Assembly: GCA_020860385.1 (NCBI GenBank)
Contig: JAJBUK010000045.1
Coordinates: 1 to 51,775, forward strand
Direction: 5' to 3'
Length of the DNA: 51,775 bases
Source: Clostridiales bacterium
GTDB taxonomy: Bacteria; Bacillota; Clostridia; Oscillospirales; Oscillospiraceae
The position numbers and the translations under genes are program-made. Below the pieces are notes generated by a model. That model ran no database searches. It saw only the letters and a list, made by a program, of their open reading frames with translations, and was not told where the DNA came from. The number at the start of each line of letters is the position of its first letter. Within the stretch, counting starts at the first letter, position 1. Shown piece after piece: positions 37,877 through 46,517 of this stretch.

Positions 37877-39517
37877 CTATCCCCCAACCTTATACCGTTT
37901 GATTTTCGCGGTGGTCGTTTTTTCAAAGGGCGTCTCCCGCACTACCAGCTTCTGGACGTGCTTGCAGGCGGGGAGGGTGGCGTTCATCTTCTCCAGCTTC
38001 TTCCGGATGCGGCGGGCCACCTCCTGCCGGGGGAGGTCGCTCTCCTCCGGGTACACTTCCGCCGTGATTTTGCCCTCCCGCTCGTAGACCACCACCTCGC
38101 TGACCTCGCTGATGCGGGACACATACTGTTCCAGCTCCTCCGGGGAGACGTTCTCCCCGTTGGACAGGATGATGAGGTTCTTCTTCCGCCCGGTGATGAA
38201 GAGGAAGCCGTCCTTGTTCAGGTAGCCCCGGTCGCCGGTGTGGAACCAGGGGCCCTCCATGACCTGAGCGGTGGCGGCGGGGTCGTTGTAGTAGCCCAGC
38301 ATGACTACCCTGCTGTCCACGCAGACTTCGCCCTCGCCATGCTTGTCCGGGTTGTCGATTTTGAGTTGAACGCCGGGCAGCACCTGGCCCACGGAGCCGT
38401 CGCAGACCCAGTGGTTCCGGTTCACCGCCAGCACCGGGGAGCACTCCGTAATGCCGTAGCCGTTCAGAATCTCTATCCCCAGGCTGCGGAATTCCTTCAC
38501 ATAGCGGGGATCCAGCGGCGCGCCGCCGCAGATGATATACTCCAGGTTGCCGCCGAATTTGGAGAGGACGCTGTCAAACAGTTCCCGCCGCCGGTCAATG
38601 CCCACCTTCAACAGTGCGTCGGACAGGCGCATTCCACTCAGCAGCTTTTTGGCCTGGCCCTGCTTCTCCGCCGTGCGCCAGATGGTCTTGGAAAAGGTCT
38701 CCACAAACAGGGGCACCAGGAACAGAATCTGGGGCTTGGCGATGGGCACCTCCCGCATAAAATTGGCCAGATTGCCGCAGATAAAGATGGGGACGTGGTA
38801 GTGAATGGGCATCATCACCGAGGTCACCAGACCGAAGGCGTGGTGAAAGGGCAGCACCGCCATGGTGGGGCCGCCGGGGACGAAGTTCTGCACGGCGTAG
38901 TTGATGTCCGATACCATATTGGTCTGGGAGAGCATGACCCCCTTGCTGAACCCGGTGGAGCCGGAGGTGAAGAAGATGGTGCAGAGGGCGTCCGGGTCGG
39001 TCTCCACAGCTTCAAAGTTGTATCTGCCCCGGCTCAGATACCGCTGCCCCTTTTCCAGGGCGCGGGGGAACAGCGCCAGGGAGAAGTACCGCTTCTTCCG
39101 GCCAAAGGTCTGCCTGCAAAAGGCGGCCTTGGCCTCGCACTGGGGGCTGTAAATCAGCATACTGGCGTCGCTCTGGCGCATCAGCTGAACGACCTCCAGG
39201 TTTCCGGCGTCCCTGGCAATCAGCACCGCCACATTCCCCGTCAGTACGATGGCGAAGTAGGCCACCAGCCAGGGGTAGGAGTTCTCCCCCATCAGGGCGA
39301 TGTGCTGGCCTCGGAGCCGGTACCGCATCAGATAGGCTCCGGCCCGCTGCACATCCTGGTAAAACTCCAGGTAGGTCTTTTCCCGCAGGGTCTTGCGGCC
39401 CTCCATCCACTGGAACGCCACGTCCAGGGGATAAGCGTCCCGCTTCAGCTCCAGCAGTTCCCGCAGGGAGTGCAGCTCCGGCAGGAAGTGGTACAGGGGA
39501 TAGTTTTTATTTTTCAT
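37877..39517 (-). CDS. AMP-dependent acyl-CoA synthetase/ligase
   Basis: Adenylate-forming enzyme of 546 residues, probably a fatty-acid or aryl acid CoA ligase (substrate unknown). A3 phosphate-binding motif IFFTSGSTGFSKGVMLS, A5 motif NGYGITECSPV, A7/A8 region WFHTGDRGYLNKDGFLFITG and GRKKNLII, and a C-terminal lid ending KTTTAKIKRYK with the catalytic Lys. The ATG at 39517 is preferred (GGAGT upstream) over the GTG four codons earlier. It is monocistronic with a good promoter; no acyl-carrier or thioesterase gene lies nearby. Confidence 0.9.
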   Translation of the reverse strand: MKNKNYPLYHFLPELHSLRELLELKRDAYPLDVAFQWMEGRKTLREKTYLEFYQDVQRAGAYLMRYRLRGQHIALMGENSYPWLVAYFAIVLTGNVAVLIARDAGNLEVVQLMRQSDASMLIYSPQCEAKAAFCRQTFGRKKRYFSLALFPRALEKGQRYLSRGRYNFEAVETDPDALCTIFFTSGSTGFSKGVMLSQTNMVSDINYAVQNFVPGGPTMAVLPFHHAFGLVTSVMMPIHYHVPIFICGNLANFMREVPIAKPQILFLVPLFVETFSKTIWRTAEKQGQAKKLLSGMRLSDALLKVGIDRRRELFDSVLSKFGGNLEYIICGGAPLDPRYVKEFRSLGIEILNGYGITECSPVLAVNRNHWVCDGSVGQVLPGVQLKIDNPDKHGEGEVCVDSRVVMLGYYNDPAATAQVMEGPWFHTGDRGYLNKDGFLFITGRKKNLIILSNGENVSPEELEQYVSRISEVSEVVVYEREGKITAEVYPEESDLPRQEVARRIRKKLEKMNATLPACKHVQKLVVRETPFEKTTTAKIKRYKVGG

Positions 39518-39555
39518 AGTGTATAGCACTCCGTAACTTCAAATAGGATGGTATC

Positions 39556-39584
39556 AGTTTAAAAGGAGGCATTGCAAAAGTCAA
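39556..39584 (-). promoter_or_regulatory. Promoter of the acyl-CoA synthetase gene
   Basis: On the minus strand TTGACT (39579-39584), 17-bp spacer, TAAACT (39556-39561). Confidence 0.8.
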
Positions 39585-39636
39585 GGGTAATATCAGGGAA
39601 AAGCGGCACTTTTCTCCTGTCATGCTTCGTTTAGGC

Positions 39637-39675
39637 AAAAGATTATCCCGCCCCGGGAGAACCGGAGCGGGATAA
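39637..39675 (-). terminator. Leftward terminator
   Basis: TTATCCCGC (39643-39651) pairs with GCGGGATAA (39667-39675), followed on the minus strand by TCTTTTGCC. It ends either the ketopantoate-reductase transcript (175 bases upstream) or a separate small RNA. Confidence 0.8.
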
Positions 39676-39743
39676 CCCAAAAGAAAGGAGAGAGAGAAAA
39701 AAGAAGAAAGAGAGAAAAGAGGTTTTTATGATATGTTCCTGCT
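39637..39743 (-). ncRNA. Possible polypyrimidine small RNA
   Basis: TATAAT on the minus strand at 39750-39755 (weak -35) would start a transcript near 39743; it then runs through 44 consecutive pyrimidines (39679-39722) and ends at the terminator at 39637. CU-rich single strands can pair with Shine-Dalgarno sequences. Only sequence features support this; the stretch may instead be the 3' trailer of the gene at 39850. Confidence 0.3.
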
Positions 39744-39849
39744 GCTGATATTATAGTACCGCAAAGAAGGGGCAAAGTGTTGAACAGTTTGTAGCAAGTT
39801 TGTAAATGGTTTGTGAACATGGTTGCCATCCGAAGGAGCCTTCCGCGCC

Positions 39850-40809
39850 TTATGCCAGGCTGTAATTATCCTCGATGGCCTTCACCTGCCGGTAGAGCAT
39901 GGTGTTCGCCGGGACGGGGATGTGGTGCGCCGCCGCCAGCTCCAGAATTTTGCCGGTGAGGGCATCGATTTCGGTGGGCTGGCACCTGCGGATGTCCTGG
40001 AGGGTGGAGCTGTTGTGGTGATAGGTGTCCGGCAGCAGCTTGCCGTAGAACTCCTTCCGATACTCCTCCGGCGTGGCCCAATAGGTGGCGTATCCGGCGG
40101 CAGTCATGACGGCAAAAACCTCGTCGATCAAATCGTTCATAATCGCCACGCTGTAGGCGGACTCCCCCAGCGCCCCATAGTGTACCCCCAGCACCGCCCC
40201 CAGGGGGTTCAGGGTGCAGTTGTACAGCATCTTCGCCCACAGCGCCGCCGTCACGTTGTCCGTCACCTGGCAGGGGATGCCCCCGGCGGCGATGGCCTCC
40301 GCCAGCGGCTCCAGAGGGGTCACGTCCAGCCCGTACAGGCTCCCCAGCAGGATGGGGGCGGTGTGGACGGTGACGTTGGAGACGTTGGGGGCGGTGCGCT
40401 GGAAGCCGGTGATGACCCGGGCGGAGCAGACCTGCGCTTTGGGAAAGTAGTCCAGATAGGCCCCGTCGTTGCCCCAGCCGTTCTGCATCAGCACCAATTT
40501 CCCCTCCGGCTTCAAAATCTCCCGGTGGGCGAACAGGGCGGCGGCGACGGCGGGGTTGGCCATAGCCTTGACGGAAATCAGCACATAGTCAAAGCTGCCC
40601 GCTGGAAACGCGCCGTAATCGTCCGCCACGGTCAGTTCATCTGCCGGAATCTCCGCCGGGCCGAACAGACCGGTGCGGCGGACGCCTCCGGCGGCGATGG
40701 CCTCCTTCGTGGCCCCTCTGGCGTAAAAGGACACAACACAGCCCGCCTGATGGAGGGTGGCCCCAATGGCTACGCCAATGGCCCCTGCGCCGACGATCAA
40801 ACAGTTCAT
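39850..40809 (-). CDS. Ketopantoate reductase family protein (PanE/ApbA)
   Basis: NADPH-binding protein of 319 residues. The N-terminal VGAGAIGVAIGATLHQAG (6-23) is the dinucleotide loop; ISVKAMANPA and LMQNGWGND follow; the C-terminal helical domain contains WAKMLYNCTLNPLGAVLG with the Lys and Asn expected at the active site and a later SSTLQDIRRCQPTEIDALTG. This fits 2-dehydropantoate 2-reductase, which makes pantoate for coenzyme A, but paralogues with other substrates are common. Its -10 may be TATAAT at 40842-40847 (minus strand) with a weak -35. coaX, a later step to CoA, is in the same window at 46518. Confidence 0.88.
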   Translation of the reverse strand: MNCLIVGAGAIGVAIGATLHQAGCVVSFYARGATKEAIAAGGVRRTGLFGPAEIPADELTVADDYGAFPAGSFDYVLISVKAMANPAVAAALFAHREILKPEGKLVLMQNGWGNDGAYLDYFPKAQVCSARVITGFQRTAPNVSNVTVHTAPILLGSLYGLDVTPLEPLAEAIAAGGIPCQVTDNVTAALWAKMLYNCTLNPLGAVLGVHYGALGESAYSVAIMNDLIDEVFAVMTAAGYATYWATPEEYRKEFYGKLLPDTYHHNSSTLQDIRRCQPTEIDALTGKILELAAAHHIPVPANTMLYRQVKAIEDNYSLA

Positions 40810-40890
40810 GGAAACCCGACCTTTCGTTTTTCTTTGCTGTCATTATAATCCAAACCTGGCAAATTGGGAAGAGCTACCCAGGATTTTCCG

Positions 40891-40919
40891 GTATGGTTTC
40901 GCCGGGGGCGGACAAACTT
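40891..40919 (+). promoter_or_regulatory. Possible forespore (sigma-F/G) promoter of ypeB
   Basis: GTATG (40891-40895) lies 14 bp before GGACAAACTT (40910-40919), close to the sigma-F/sigma-G pattern (GyATA, spacer about 15, GGnnAnAnTR). No sigma-A promoter is apparent in this gap. The spacing is one short, so this is a candidate. Confidence 0.4.
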
Positions 40920-40954
40920 GGAGGGAAATGAACTGATAGAGAGGAAGTCACCCC

Positions 40955-42322
40955 ATGTCCATGAATCTTAGCCGCCGCACGGTGGTGCGTATCATCAGCT
41001 TCCTGACGGCAGGCGTGCTGGCGCTGGCCGTCACCGTGTTGACCCAGCGCAGCGCCCTGGCCTACGAGCGGCAGCAGAACGCCAATACCTACCTGCGGGC
41101 CTTCGACCAGCTGACCAGCAGCGTGGATAAGCTGGACGCCGCGCTGGAGAAGTGCGTCTACGCCACCAGCCCCGCCACCGTATCCGCCCTGTCCACCCAA
41201 ATCTACGCGGAGGCCCTGAGTGCCCAGCAGGCCCTGGGTGAGCTGCCCTACGCCAACCTCCAGCTGGAGCAGACCGCCGCCTTTGTGGCGAAAACCGGGG
41301 ACTACGCCAGCGCCCTGTCCCGCTCCGTCCTTCAAAATGACGGCTACTCCGGCGATGAACTGGATAGCGTAAAGGCCCTCCACCAGGCCGCCGCCGAATT
41401 GAAGGAACGGCTTCACACTCTGGAGAATCAGCTCTATGACGGCACCGCCACCCTGGAGGATGTGGAGGCCGTCACAAAACGCCTCTCCCAGCTGACGGAG
41501 GAAGGGGACGTGCTGGCGGACAGCAGCTATCAGGACATCGAGGCCGAGTTCCCGGAGATGCCTACCCTGATTTATGACGGCCCCTTCTCGGAGCATTTGC
41601 AGTCCCGCACCGCCGCCATGCTGGAGGGGGCGGACAGCGTCTCCCAGGAGGAGGCCCGCAGCCTGGCGGCGGACTGGCTGGGGGTGGACGCCGCTGACCT
41701 GACCGGCGAGACGGACATGAACGGCAAACTCCCCTGCTATGTGTTCTCCGCCCTTCTGGAGGACGGCTCCTCCACCATCTACGTCACAAAACAGGGGGGC
41801 CAGGTGCTGGCCTGGGGCAACGGCCGCGCCGTAGGGGCAGAGACCATGGATGCCCGGCAGGGCGTTGAGGCGGCCCGGCGCTACCTGGAAAGCCACGGCA
41901 TCACCGGCATGGAGGAGAGCTATTTCATTGACCAGGGCAACTGCCTGACTGTCAACTTCGCCGCCGCCCAGGACGGCGTCACCTGCTACCCCGACCTCAT
42001 CAAGGTGGAGGTGGCCCTGGACACCGGCTCCGTGGTGGGCTATGAGGCGGAGGGCTACCTGATGAACCACACCCTCCGCACCGATACCGTCCCCGCCGTC
42101 ACGGCGGAGGAGGCCCAGGGCGTGGTGTCCGGGGAGCTGGAGGTGCTGTCCTGCCAGCTGGCCATCGTCCCCACCGACGGGGAGGGCGAGGTGCTGTGCT
42201 GGGAGTTCAAGTGTGAAAACGAGGACGGCCTCCACTATATCGTCTATGTGAACGCCGCCACCGGGGCGGAGCATCGCCTCTTCCGGCTGCTGGAGAACGA
42301 AACCGGCACGCTGGTGCTTTAA
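40955..42322 (+). CDS. ypeB: Germination protein YpeB
   Basis: Protein of 455 residues. An N-terminal membrane anchor (about 12-34) is followed by a helical domain and, in the C-terminal half, repeated PepSY-like units (TMDARQGVEAARRYLESHGI, TVPAVTAEEAQGVVSGELEVL). YpeB holds and protects the cortex-lytic enzyme SleB in spores. sleB, normally next to ypeB, is not in this window. GAGG lies about 12 bases before the ATG. It supports a spore-forming host. Confidence 0.92.
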   Translation: MSMNLSRRTVVRIISFLTAGVLALAVTVLTQRSALAYERQQNANTYLRAFDQLTSSVDKLDAALEKCVYATSPATVSALSTQIYAEALSAQQALGELPYANLQLEQTAAFVAKTGDYASALSRSVLQNDGYSGDELDSVKALHQAAAELKERLHTLENQLYDGTATLEDVEAVTKRLSQLTEEGDVLADSSYQDIEAEFPEMPTLIYDGPFSEHLQSRTAAMLEGADSVSQEEARSLAADWLGVDAADLTGETDMNGKLPCYVFSALLEDGSSTIYVTKQGGQVLAWGNGRAVGAETMDARQGVEAARRYLESHGITGMEESYFIDQGNCLTVNFAAAQDGVTCYPDLIKVEVALDTGSVVGYEAEGYLMNHTLRTDTVPAVTAEEAQGVVSGELEVLSCQLAIVPTDGEGEVLCWEFKCENEDGLHYIVYVNAATGAEHRLFRLLENETGTLVL

Positions 42323-42378
42323 GCGGCAAAGAAGCAGGTTTTTTCCCGTATTTCAACGGGTTCCGGCCCGTTTTACAG

Positions 42379-42407
42379 TTGCGTTTTTTTACGCACTGTG
42401 ATAAAAT
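42379..42407 (+). promoter_or_regulatory. Promoter of trpS
   Basis: TTGCGT (42379-42384), 17-bp spacer, TAAAAT (42402-42407), leaving a leader of about 240 nt before the trpS start. Confidence 0.6.
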
Positions 42408-42457
42408 AACTCAGATGTAATCGTTTTGTCCCCATTCTGCCGCCCGGCCCGCTGGTT

Positions 42458-42600
42458 CCGACCGGGAGGTCGGCAAGGGGGCGGGGGATAGCGGCCCGGC
42501 TTCGGGCGGCTATCCTACATACTTTCCTGATGAAACAAAAGCGCGATTTGGCTGCCGTGGGCTGCATGGCCCGTCTATGACCTCTGCCGGACGGCAGAGG
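42458..42600 (+). other. Structured leader RNA upstream of trpS
   Basis: Three strong stems: CCGACC/GGTCGG (42458-42473), a 13-bp stem 42486-42498 with 42503-42515, and CCTCTGCCG/CGGCAGAGG (42581-42600). The leader lacks the T-box sequence (GGGTGGnACCGCG) usual for trpS in Firmicutes and no terminator T run is seen. Function unknown. Confidence 0.5.
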
Positions 42601-42653
42601 GCGTTCAGTGCATCGCAGAAACTGCGCCCCGGCGCACGGAGGTTGATTGGAAT

Positions 42654-43655
42654 ATGGAAGAACAAAAAAAGGTGATGCTGTCCGGCATCCAGCCCAGCGG
42701 CGAGCTGACCCTGGGCTCCTACCTGGGGGCCATTCGGAACTGGGCGGAGCGGGCCGACCAGTTTGACTGCTACTACTTCATGGCGGATATGCACACCATC
42801 ACCGTGCGCCAGAACCCCGCCGAGCTGCGCCGCCGCACCATCTCTCAGCTGGCGGCCTACATCGCCTGCGGCCTGGACCCGGAGAAGAACACCCTCTTTA
42901 TCCAGAGCCACGTCCCCGCCCACGCCCAGCTGGGGTGGGTGCTGAACTGCTACACCATGTACGGCGAGCTGACCCGCATGACCCAGTTCAAGGCCAAAAG
43001 CGCCCAGCATGCCGAGAACATCAACGCCGGTCTGTTTGACTATCCTGTGCTGATGGCGGCGGACATTCTGATTTACCAGCCGGACTACGTGCCGGTGGGG
43101 GACGACCAGAAGCAGCACGTTGAGCTTTGCCGGGACATTGCCGAGCGCTTCAACGGCATTTACGGCCCGGTGTTCAAGGTGCCGGAGCCCTACATCCCCA
43201 AGGTGGGGGCCAGAATCATGAGCCTGTCCTCCCCGGAGGATAAGATGTCCAAGTCCGACCACGACCCCAACGGCTGCGTCTACCTGCTGGAGGACCCCAC
43301 CGTTATGGCGAAGAAGTTCAAGCGGGCGGTGACGGACAGCGAGACCAGCGTCCGCTTCGACCCGGTGAACAAGCCCGGCATCTCCAACCTGATGCAGATT
43401 TACGCCTGCGCCACCGGCAAGACCTATGACGCAATCGAGAAAGAGTTCGACGGCATGGGCTACGGCGCGTTCAAAACCGCTGTGGGGGACGCTACCATTG
43501 AGATGTGCCGCCCCATTCGGGAGGAGACGGAGCGGCTGCTGAAGGACAAGGCGTATCTGGAGCAAGTCTACACCGCCGGCGCGGAGAAAGCCTCCTACAT
43601 CGCCAATAAGACCCTGCGGAAGGTCTATAAGAAGGTTGGCTTCGTCCCCAGGTGA
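42654..43655 (+). CDS. trpS: Tryptophanyl-tRNA synthetase
   Basis: Class I synthetase of 333 residues, normal length. HIGH-type motif around PSGELTLGSYLGAI (14-27) and KMSKS at 197-201; DILIYQPDYVPVGDDQKQH is the tryptophan pocket region. It charges tRNA-Trp in the cytosol. GGAGG lies about 12 bases upstream of the ATG. The long leader suggests regulation by RNA structure rather than by a T-box. Confidence 0.97.
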   Translation: MEEQKKVMLSGIQPSGELTLGSYLGAIRNWAERADQFDCYYFMADMHTITVRQNPAELRRRTISQLAAYIACGLDPEKNTLFIQSHVPAHAQLGWVLNCYTMYGELTRMTQFKAKSAQHAENINAGLFDYPVLMAADILIYQPDYVPVGDDQKQHVELCRDIAERFNGIYGPVFKVPEPYIPKVGARIMSLSSPEDKMSKSDHDPNGCVYLLEDPTVMAKKFKRAVTDSETSVRFDPVNKPGISNLMQIYACATGKTYDAIEKEFDGMGYGAFKTAVGDATIEMCRPIREETERLLKDKAYLEQVYTAGAEKASYIANKTLRKVYKKVGFVPR

Positions 43656-43750
43656 GGGGCCCAGTCACGCTATTGGAAAAGAGGTGAACCGCCATCATTA
43701 CCACGCTACCGGCCATTGCCGCCACAGGCTGCGCCCTTCTGGCCGCCTTC

Positions 43751-44893
43751 GTGCTGACCCTTGCCACCACCCCCCTGGCAAAGAAGCTGGCCATCCGGCT
43801 GGGCGCCATCGATATGCCCGGCAAAAAGGGGACGGAGTCGGAACGCCACCTCCATACCACCCCTACCCCCCGCATGGGCGGGCTCGCCATCTATATAGGC
43901 TGCTGTGCGGCGATTTTGCTGTTCGTGCCCATGACCGACAAGGTGCTCTATATGCTGCTGGGCAGCATCATCATTGTGGTGCTGGGCGTCTTAGATGATA
44001 TTTACAACCTCCGCCCCCTGGTGAAGCTGGTGGTGCAGCTGCTGGCGGCAGGGGTGGCCGTCTACGGCGGCAACGTCATTCGTTTTTTCAGCAGCCTCAG
44101 CGCGGTCTCTGACGGCTCCAACTGGAACCTGGGGGTGCTGTCCGTCCCGGTCAGCATCCTCTGGATCGTTACCATCACCAACGCGGTGAACCTGATCGAC
44201 GGGCTGGACGGGCTGGCGGCGGGGGTGTCCACCATCTCCGCCATCAGTATGGTGCTCATCGCCCTGACCTACTCCAATTACAGCGTGGCGGTCATCACCG
44301 GCGCGCTGGCGGGGGCCTGCATCGGCTTCCTGCCCTACAATAAGCCTCCCGCCAAAATCTTCATGGGGGACACCGGTTCCACCTTCATCGGTTATATCTT
44401 GGCGGTGGCCAGCATCCAGGGGCTGTTCAAGTTCTACGCCCTGATTTCCTTTGTGATTCCCTTCCTGATGCTGGGCCTGCCCATTTTTGACATTTGCTAC
44501 GCCTTTATCCTCCGCATCAGCCACGGGGAGAACCCCATGCACGCCGACCGGAAACACGTCCACTACCGCCTCATTGACATGGGCCTCTCCAAGAAGCAGA
44601 CAGTGGCCGTTCTGTACGCCGCCTCCGCCATCCTGGGGCTGACCTCTGTGATTTGTACCACCAGCGGCCTGGTGCGGGCGCTGGTGGTGCTGGCGGCGGT
44701 CGGCCTTGTGGGGCTTGTCAGCCTGAGGATGTATGTGACCCACCTGCACGCCATGCGGGGCCGGATGGAGGAGGGGCAGGATCGGCCCAGGCCGCTGCCC
44801 GGCGAGGGTACAGGCGCTTCCGCCCCCAAAGCCTCCCCACAGGACGCCGCCGAGGCGGGCCCCGCCGACGCTGACCCGGCGCAGCAGGGGTAA
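43751..44893 (+). CDS. Undecaprenyl-phosphate sugar-1-phosphate transferase (TagO/WecA/MraY family)
   Basis: Polytopic enzyme of 380 residues from GTG 43751, about ten hydrophobic helices. It transfers a sugar-1-phosphate, normally GlcNAc-1-P, to undecaprenyl phosphate to start teichoic acid or other wall-polymer synthesis. Seen: [14 protein letters not shown], catalytic [10 protein letters not shown] (Asp pair 82-83), NLIDGLDGL (147-155), [11 protein letters not shown] and the His-rich [12 protein letters not shown] typical of TagO/WecA. The C-terminal tail is Pro/Ala-rich. The frame is open upstream to 43688 and would supply the missing first helix, but only ATC (43694) or ATT (43697) can start there; AGAGGTG is well placed for them. 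Confidence 0.9.
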   Translation: MLTLATTPLAKKLAIRLGAIDMPGKKGTESERHLHTTPTPRMGGLAIYIGCCAAILLFVPMTDKVLYMLLGSIIIVVLGVLDDIYNLRPLVKLVVQLLAAGVAVYGGNVIRFFSSLSAVSDGSNWNLGVLSVPVSILWIVTITNAVNLIDGLDGLAAGVSTISAISMVLIALTYSNYSVAVITGALAGACIGFLPYNKPPAKIFMGDTGSTFIGYILAVASIQGLFKFYALISFVIPFLMLGLPIFDICYAFILRISHGENPMHADRKHVHYRLIDMGLSKKQTVAVLYAASAILGLTSVICTTSGLVRALVVLAAVGLVGLVSLRMYVTHLHAMRGRMEEGQDRPRPLPGEGTGASAPKASPQDAAEAGPADADPAQQG

Positions 44894-44899
44894 ACGAAC

Positions 44900-45220
44900 C
44901 TATAACCCCATCAGCAGCACCAGCGCCAGGATGATGAGCCACTCATCGTCCTCTGACTCTTTAAAGAGATAAATCAGCACCAGCAGGAGCAGGATGTCCC
45001 CTTTGTCCAGCTTCCCCAGGCCCAGGGAATCCAGCAGCCCGCTGCCCGGTCGGGAGCCGTCCCCCTGGAACAGCCTGGGCAGACCGCCGCCCCCCAGCAG
45101 CCGCCCCAGAAGGCCGCCCAGGCCGTCCCCTGCCTGCTTCGGTGGGGAGCCGCCGCTTTGCTCCGGGGCGCTGTCCTCCACCGGTATAAATTCCTCATTG
45201 GGAATGTAGCGGTTATACAT
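44900..45220 (-). CDS. Small Gly-rich protein with C-terminal membrane helix, unknown function
   Basis: Protein of 106 residues: acidic N-terminus (NEEFIPVEDSAPEQ), a Gly/Leu-rich middle (GLGGLLGRLLGGGGLPRLF) and a C-terminal hydrophobic part split by acids (DILLLLVLIYLF, then ESEDDEW, then LIILALVLLMGL), a hairpin-like double helix. Its start overlaps the stop of the preceding gene by 8 bases. It is the third gene of a three-gene set; no family is recognised. Confidence 0.75.
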   Translation of the reverse strand: MYNRYIPNEEFIPVEDSAPEQSGGSPPKQAGDGLGGLLGRLLGGGGLPRLFQGDGSRPGSGLLDSLGLGKLDKGDILLLLVLIYLFKESEDDEWLIILALVLLMGL

Positions 45221-45629
45221 GATGCTCCTCCCGGAATAGTCCGAAGGCTGCCTGAATCACCCGGGAGATGCGGGTGATTTGCAGGGCCTTCTCCACCTTC
45301 TCCTGCCGCTCCGGCCGGAGGAAGGGGCGCATGGCGGTCAGCAGCGCCGCCTTCTCATCCTCCCCTCTGGCGTACTCCCGGTAGAGGGCGGCCAGCTTGG
45401 TGAGCATAGACGGGTCTAAGCCCTGAAGAAGGGACAGCATATCCCCCGTCTGCTGCGCCGCCCCTCCCTGGGGCGGCTGGGCCGGTGTCTCCTGGGGCTG
45501 GACCGGGCCCTCTTGGGCGGGCGTGCCCCCCTCCGGCTTGCCGGAGATGGAATTGGCCAGCGCCATGATCTGCCCCATGGTTTCCGGTGAGGAGAGGATG
45601 GTATTCAGCTTTTCTTCAAAATCCTCCAC
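45213..45629 (-). CDS. Helical protein with Pro/Gln-rich linker, unknown function
   Basis: Protein of 138 residues. The N-terminus (KLNTILSSPETMGQIMALAN) resembles a segment of the neighbouring 90-residue protein (LLGSPETRQLLSLLS). A low-complexity Pro/Gln/Gly linker (about 32-60) follows, then a helical C-terminus rich in Arg and Leu. No enzyme motif is seen. It is in the middle of a three-gene set, 19 bases after the first gene and overlapping the third. Confidence 0.75.
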   Translation of the reverse strand: MEDFEEKLNTILSSPETMGQIMALANSISGKPEGGTPAQEGPVQPQETPAQPPQGGAAQQTGDMLSLLQGLDPSMLTKLAALYREYARGEDEKAALLTAMRPFLRPERQEKVEKALQITRISRVIQAAFGLFREEHHV

Positions 45630-45648
45630 GGGTCAGACCTTCCTTCTG

Positions 45649-45921
45649 TCAGCGGCGGTTCAGCTTCTGCTCCATCTGCGCCAGGGCGGCGGCCCCGTCT
45701 TTGGTGCTGCTCAGGTTGGCCAGCATGGCGCTGAGGCCCCTGGCATCGCCTCCCTTGGCCTGTTGGGCGGCTTCCTGGAGGGCCGCCCCATTTTGGGCAG
45801 AGAGTAGGGACAATAGCTGCCTGGTCTCCGGCGAGCCCAGCAGCTCCTTCAACGCGGCGGCATCGCCCATCAGCGACGCCGCTTCCGGCGATTCAAGGAC
45901 ATTCTTCGGTTCCTGCTTCAT
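45649..45921 (-). CDS. Small helical SPET-motif protein, unknown function
   Basis: Protein of 90 residues made largely of short amphipathic helices (SPEAASLMGDAAALKELLGS, then PETRQLLSLLSAQNGAALQE). The start at 45921 is set by GGGGGAGGTC 3-9 bases upstream. It is the first gene of the set 45921-44900. The shared SPE(A/T) units with the next protein suggest they descend from a common module or interact. Confidence 0.75.
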   Translation of the reverse strand: MKQEPKNVLESPEAASLMGDAAALKELLGSPETRQLLSLLSAQNGAALQEAAQQAKGGDARGLSAMLANLSSTKDGAAALAQMEQKLNRR

Positions 45922-46027
45922 GTGACCTCCCCCTGCGTCCTGGGACACATCCATCAGCGTTCTTCCGGGTCAGGCCGCTGGTCGGCCCATCCCGTTCAAA
46001 GCAATCTATGCGCAAGAAAGGTAAAAC

Positions 46028-46504
46028 GTGACCTCCATGAAAATTCTCGTCTGTTCCGATTCCCACGGCAGCGTGTCCAACCTGTGCAGCGCAGTGGAGC
46101 GGGAGCGGCCCGACCTGGTGTTCCACCTGGGGGACACGGTGCGGGACGGCTACAACCTCCACCTGGCCTGTCCAGACATCCGCATCGAACAGGTGGCCGG
46201 GAACTGCGACTATCGCGGTCAGGCCCCGCTGGAGAAGACTCTGGTGCTGGAGGGGTGCCGCATCGTCCTCTGCCACGGCCACGAGTATTACGTCAAGCAA
46301 GGGTACCGCTACCTGGCCCAGCGGGGTAGGGAGCTTCAGGCGGACATGATCCTCTGCGGCCACACCCACCGGCCCTACTGTGATACTTACGGCTCCCTGC
46401 AGGTGTGCAATCCCGGCGCCATCGGCGCAGGCCCCGACCCCACCTATGGCATCCTGACCGTGGAGCGGGGCGCGGCCACCTTCACCATTCAGCATCTTTC
46501 CTAA
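46028..46504 (+). CDS. YfcE/MJ0936-type metallophosphoesterase
   Basis: Calcineurin-like phosphoesterase of 158 residues. Metal-binding blocks in order: DSHG, HLGDT, GNCDY, LCHGH and CGHTHRP. Members hydrolyse phosphodiesters; the natural substrate is unknown. The start is GTG 46028, with AGAAAGG 7 bases upstream; ATG 46037 is the alternative. It lies 13 bases before coaX and is probably cotranscribed with it. Confidence 0.92.
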   Translation: MTSMKILVCSDSHGSVSNLCSAVERERPDLVFHLGDTVRDGYNLHLACPDIRIEQVAGNCDYRGQAPLEKTLVLEGCRIVLCHGHEYYVKQGYRYLAQRGRELQADMILCGHTHRPYCDTYGSLQVCNPGAIGAGPDPTYGILTVERGAATFTIQHLS

Positions 46505-46517
46505 GGAGGGAACCGCC

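Noticed and set aside
42408-42653. T-box riboswitch before trpS
   Set aside because: The T-box sequence and a paired terminator/antiterminator are not present, although the leader is long and structured.
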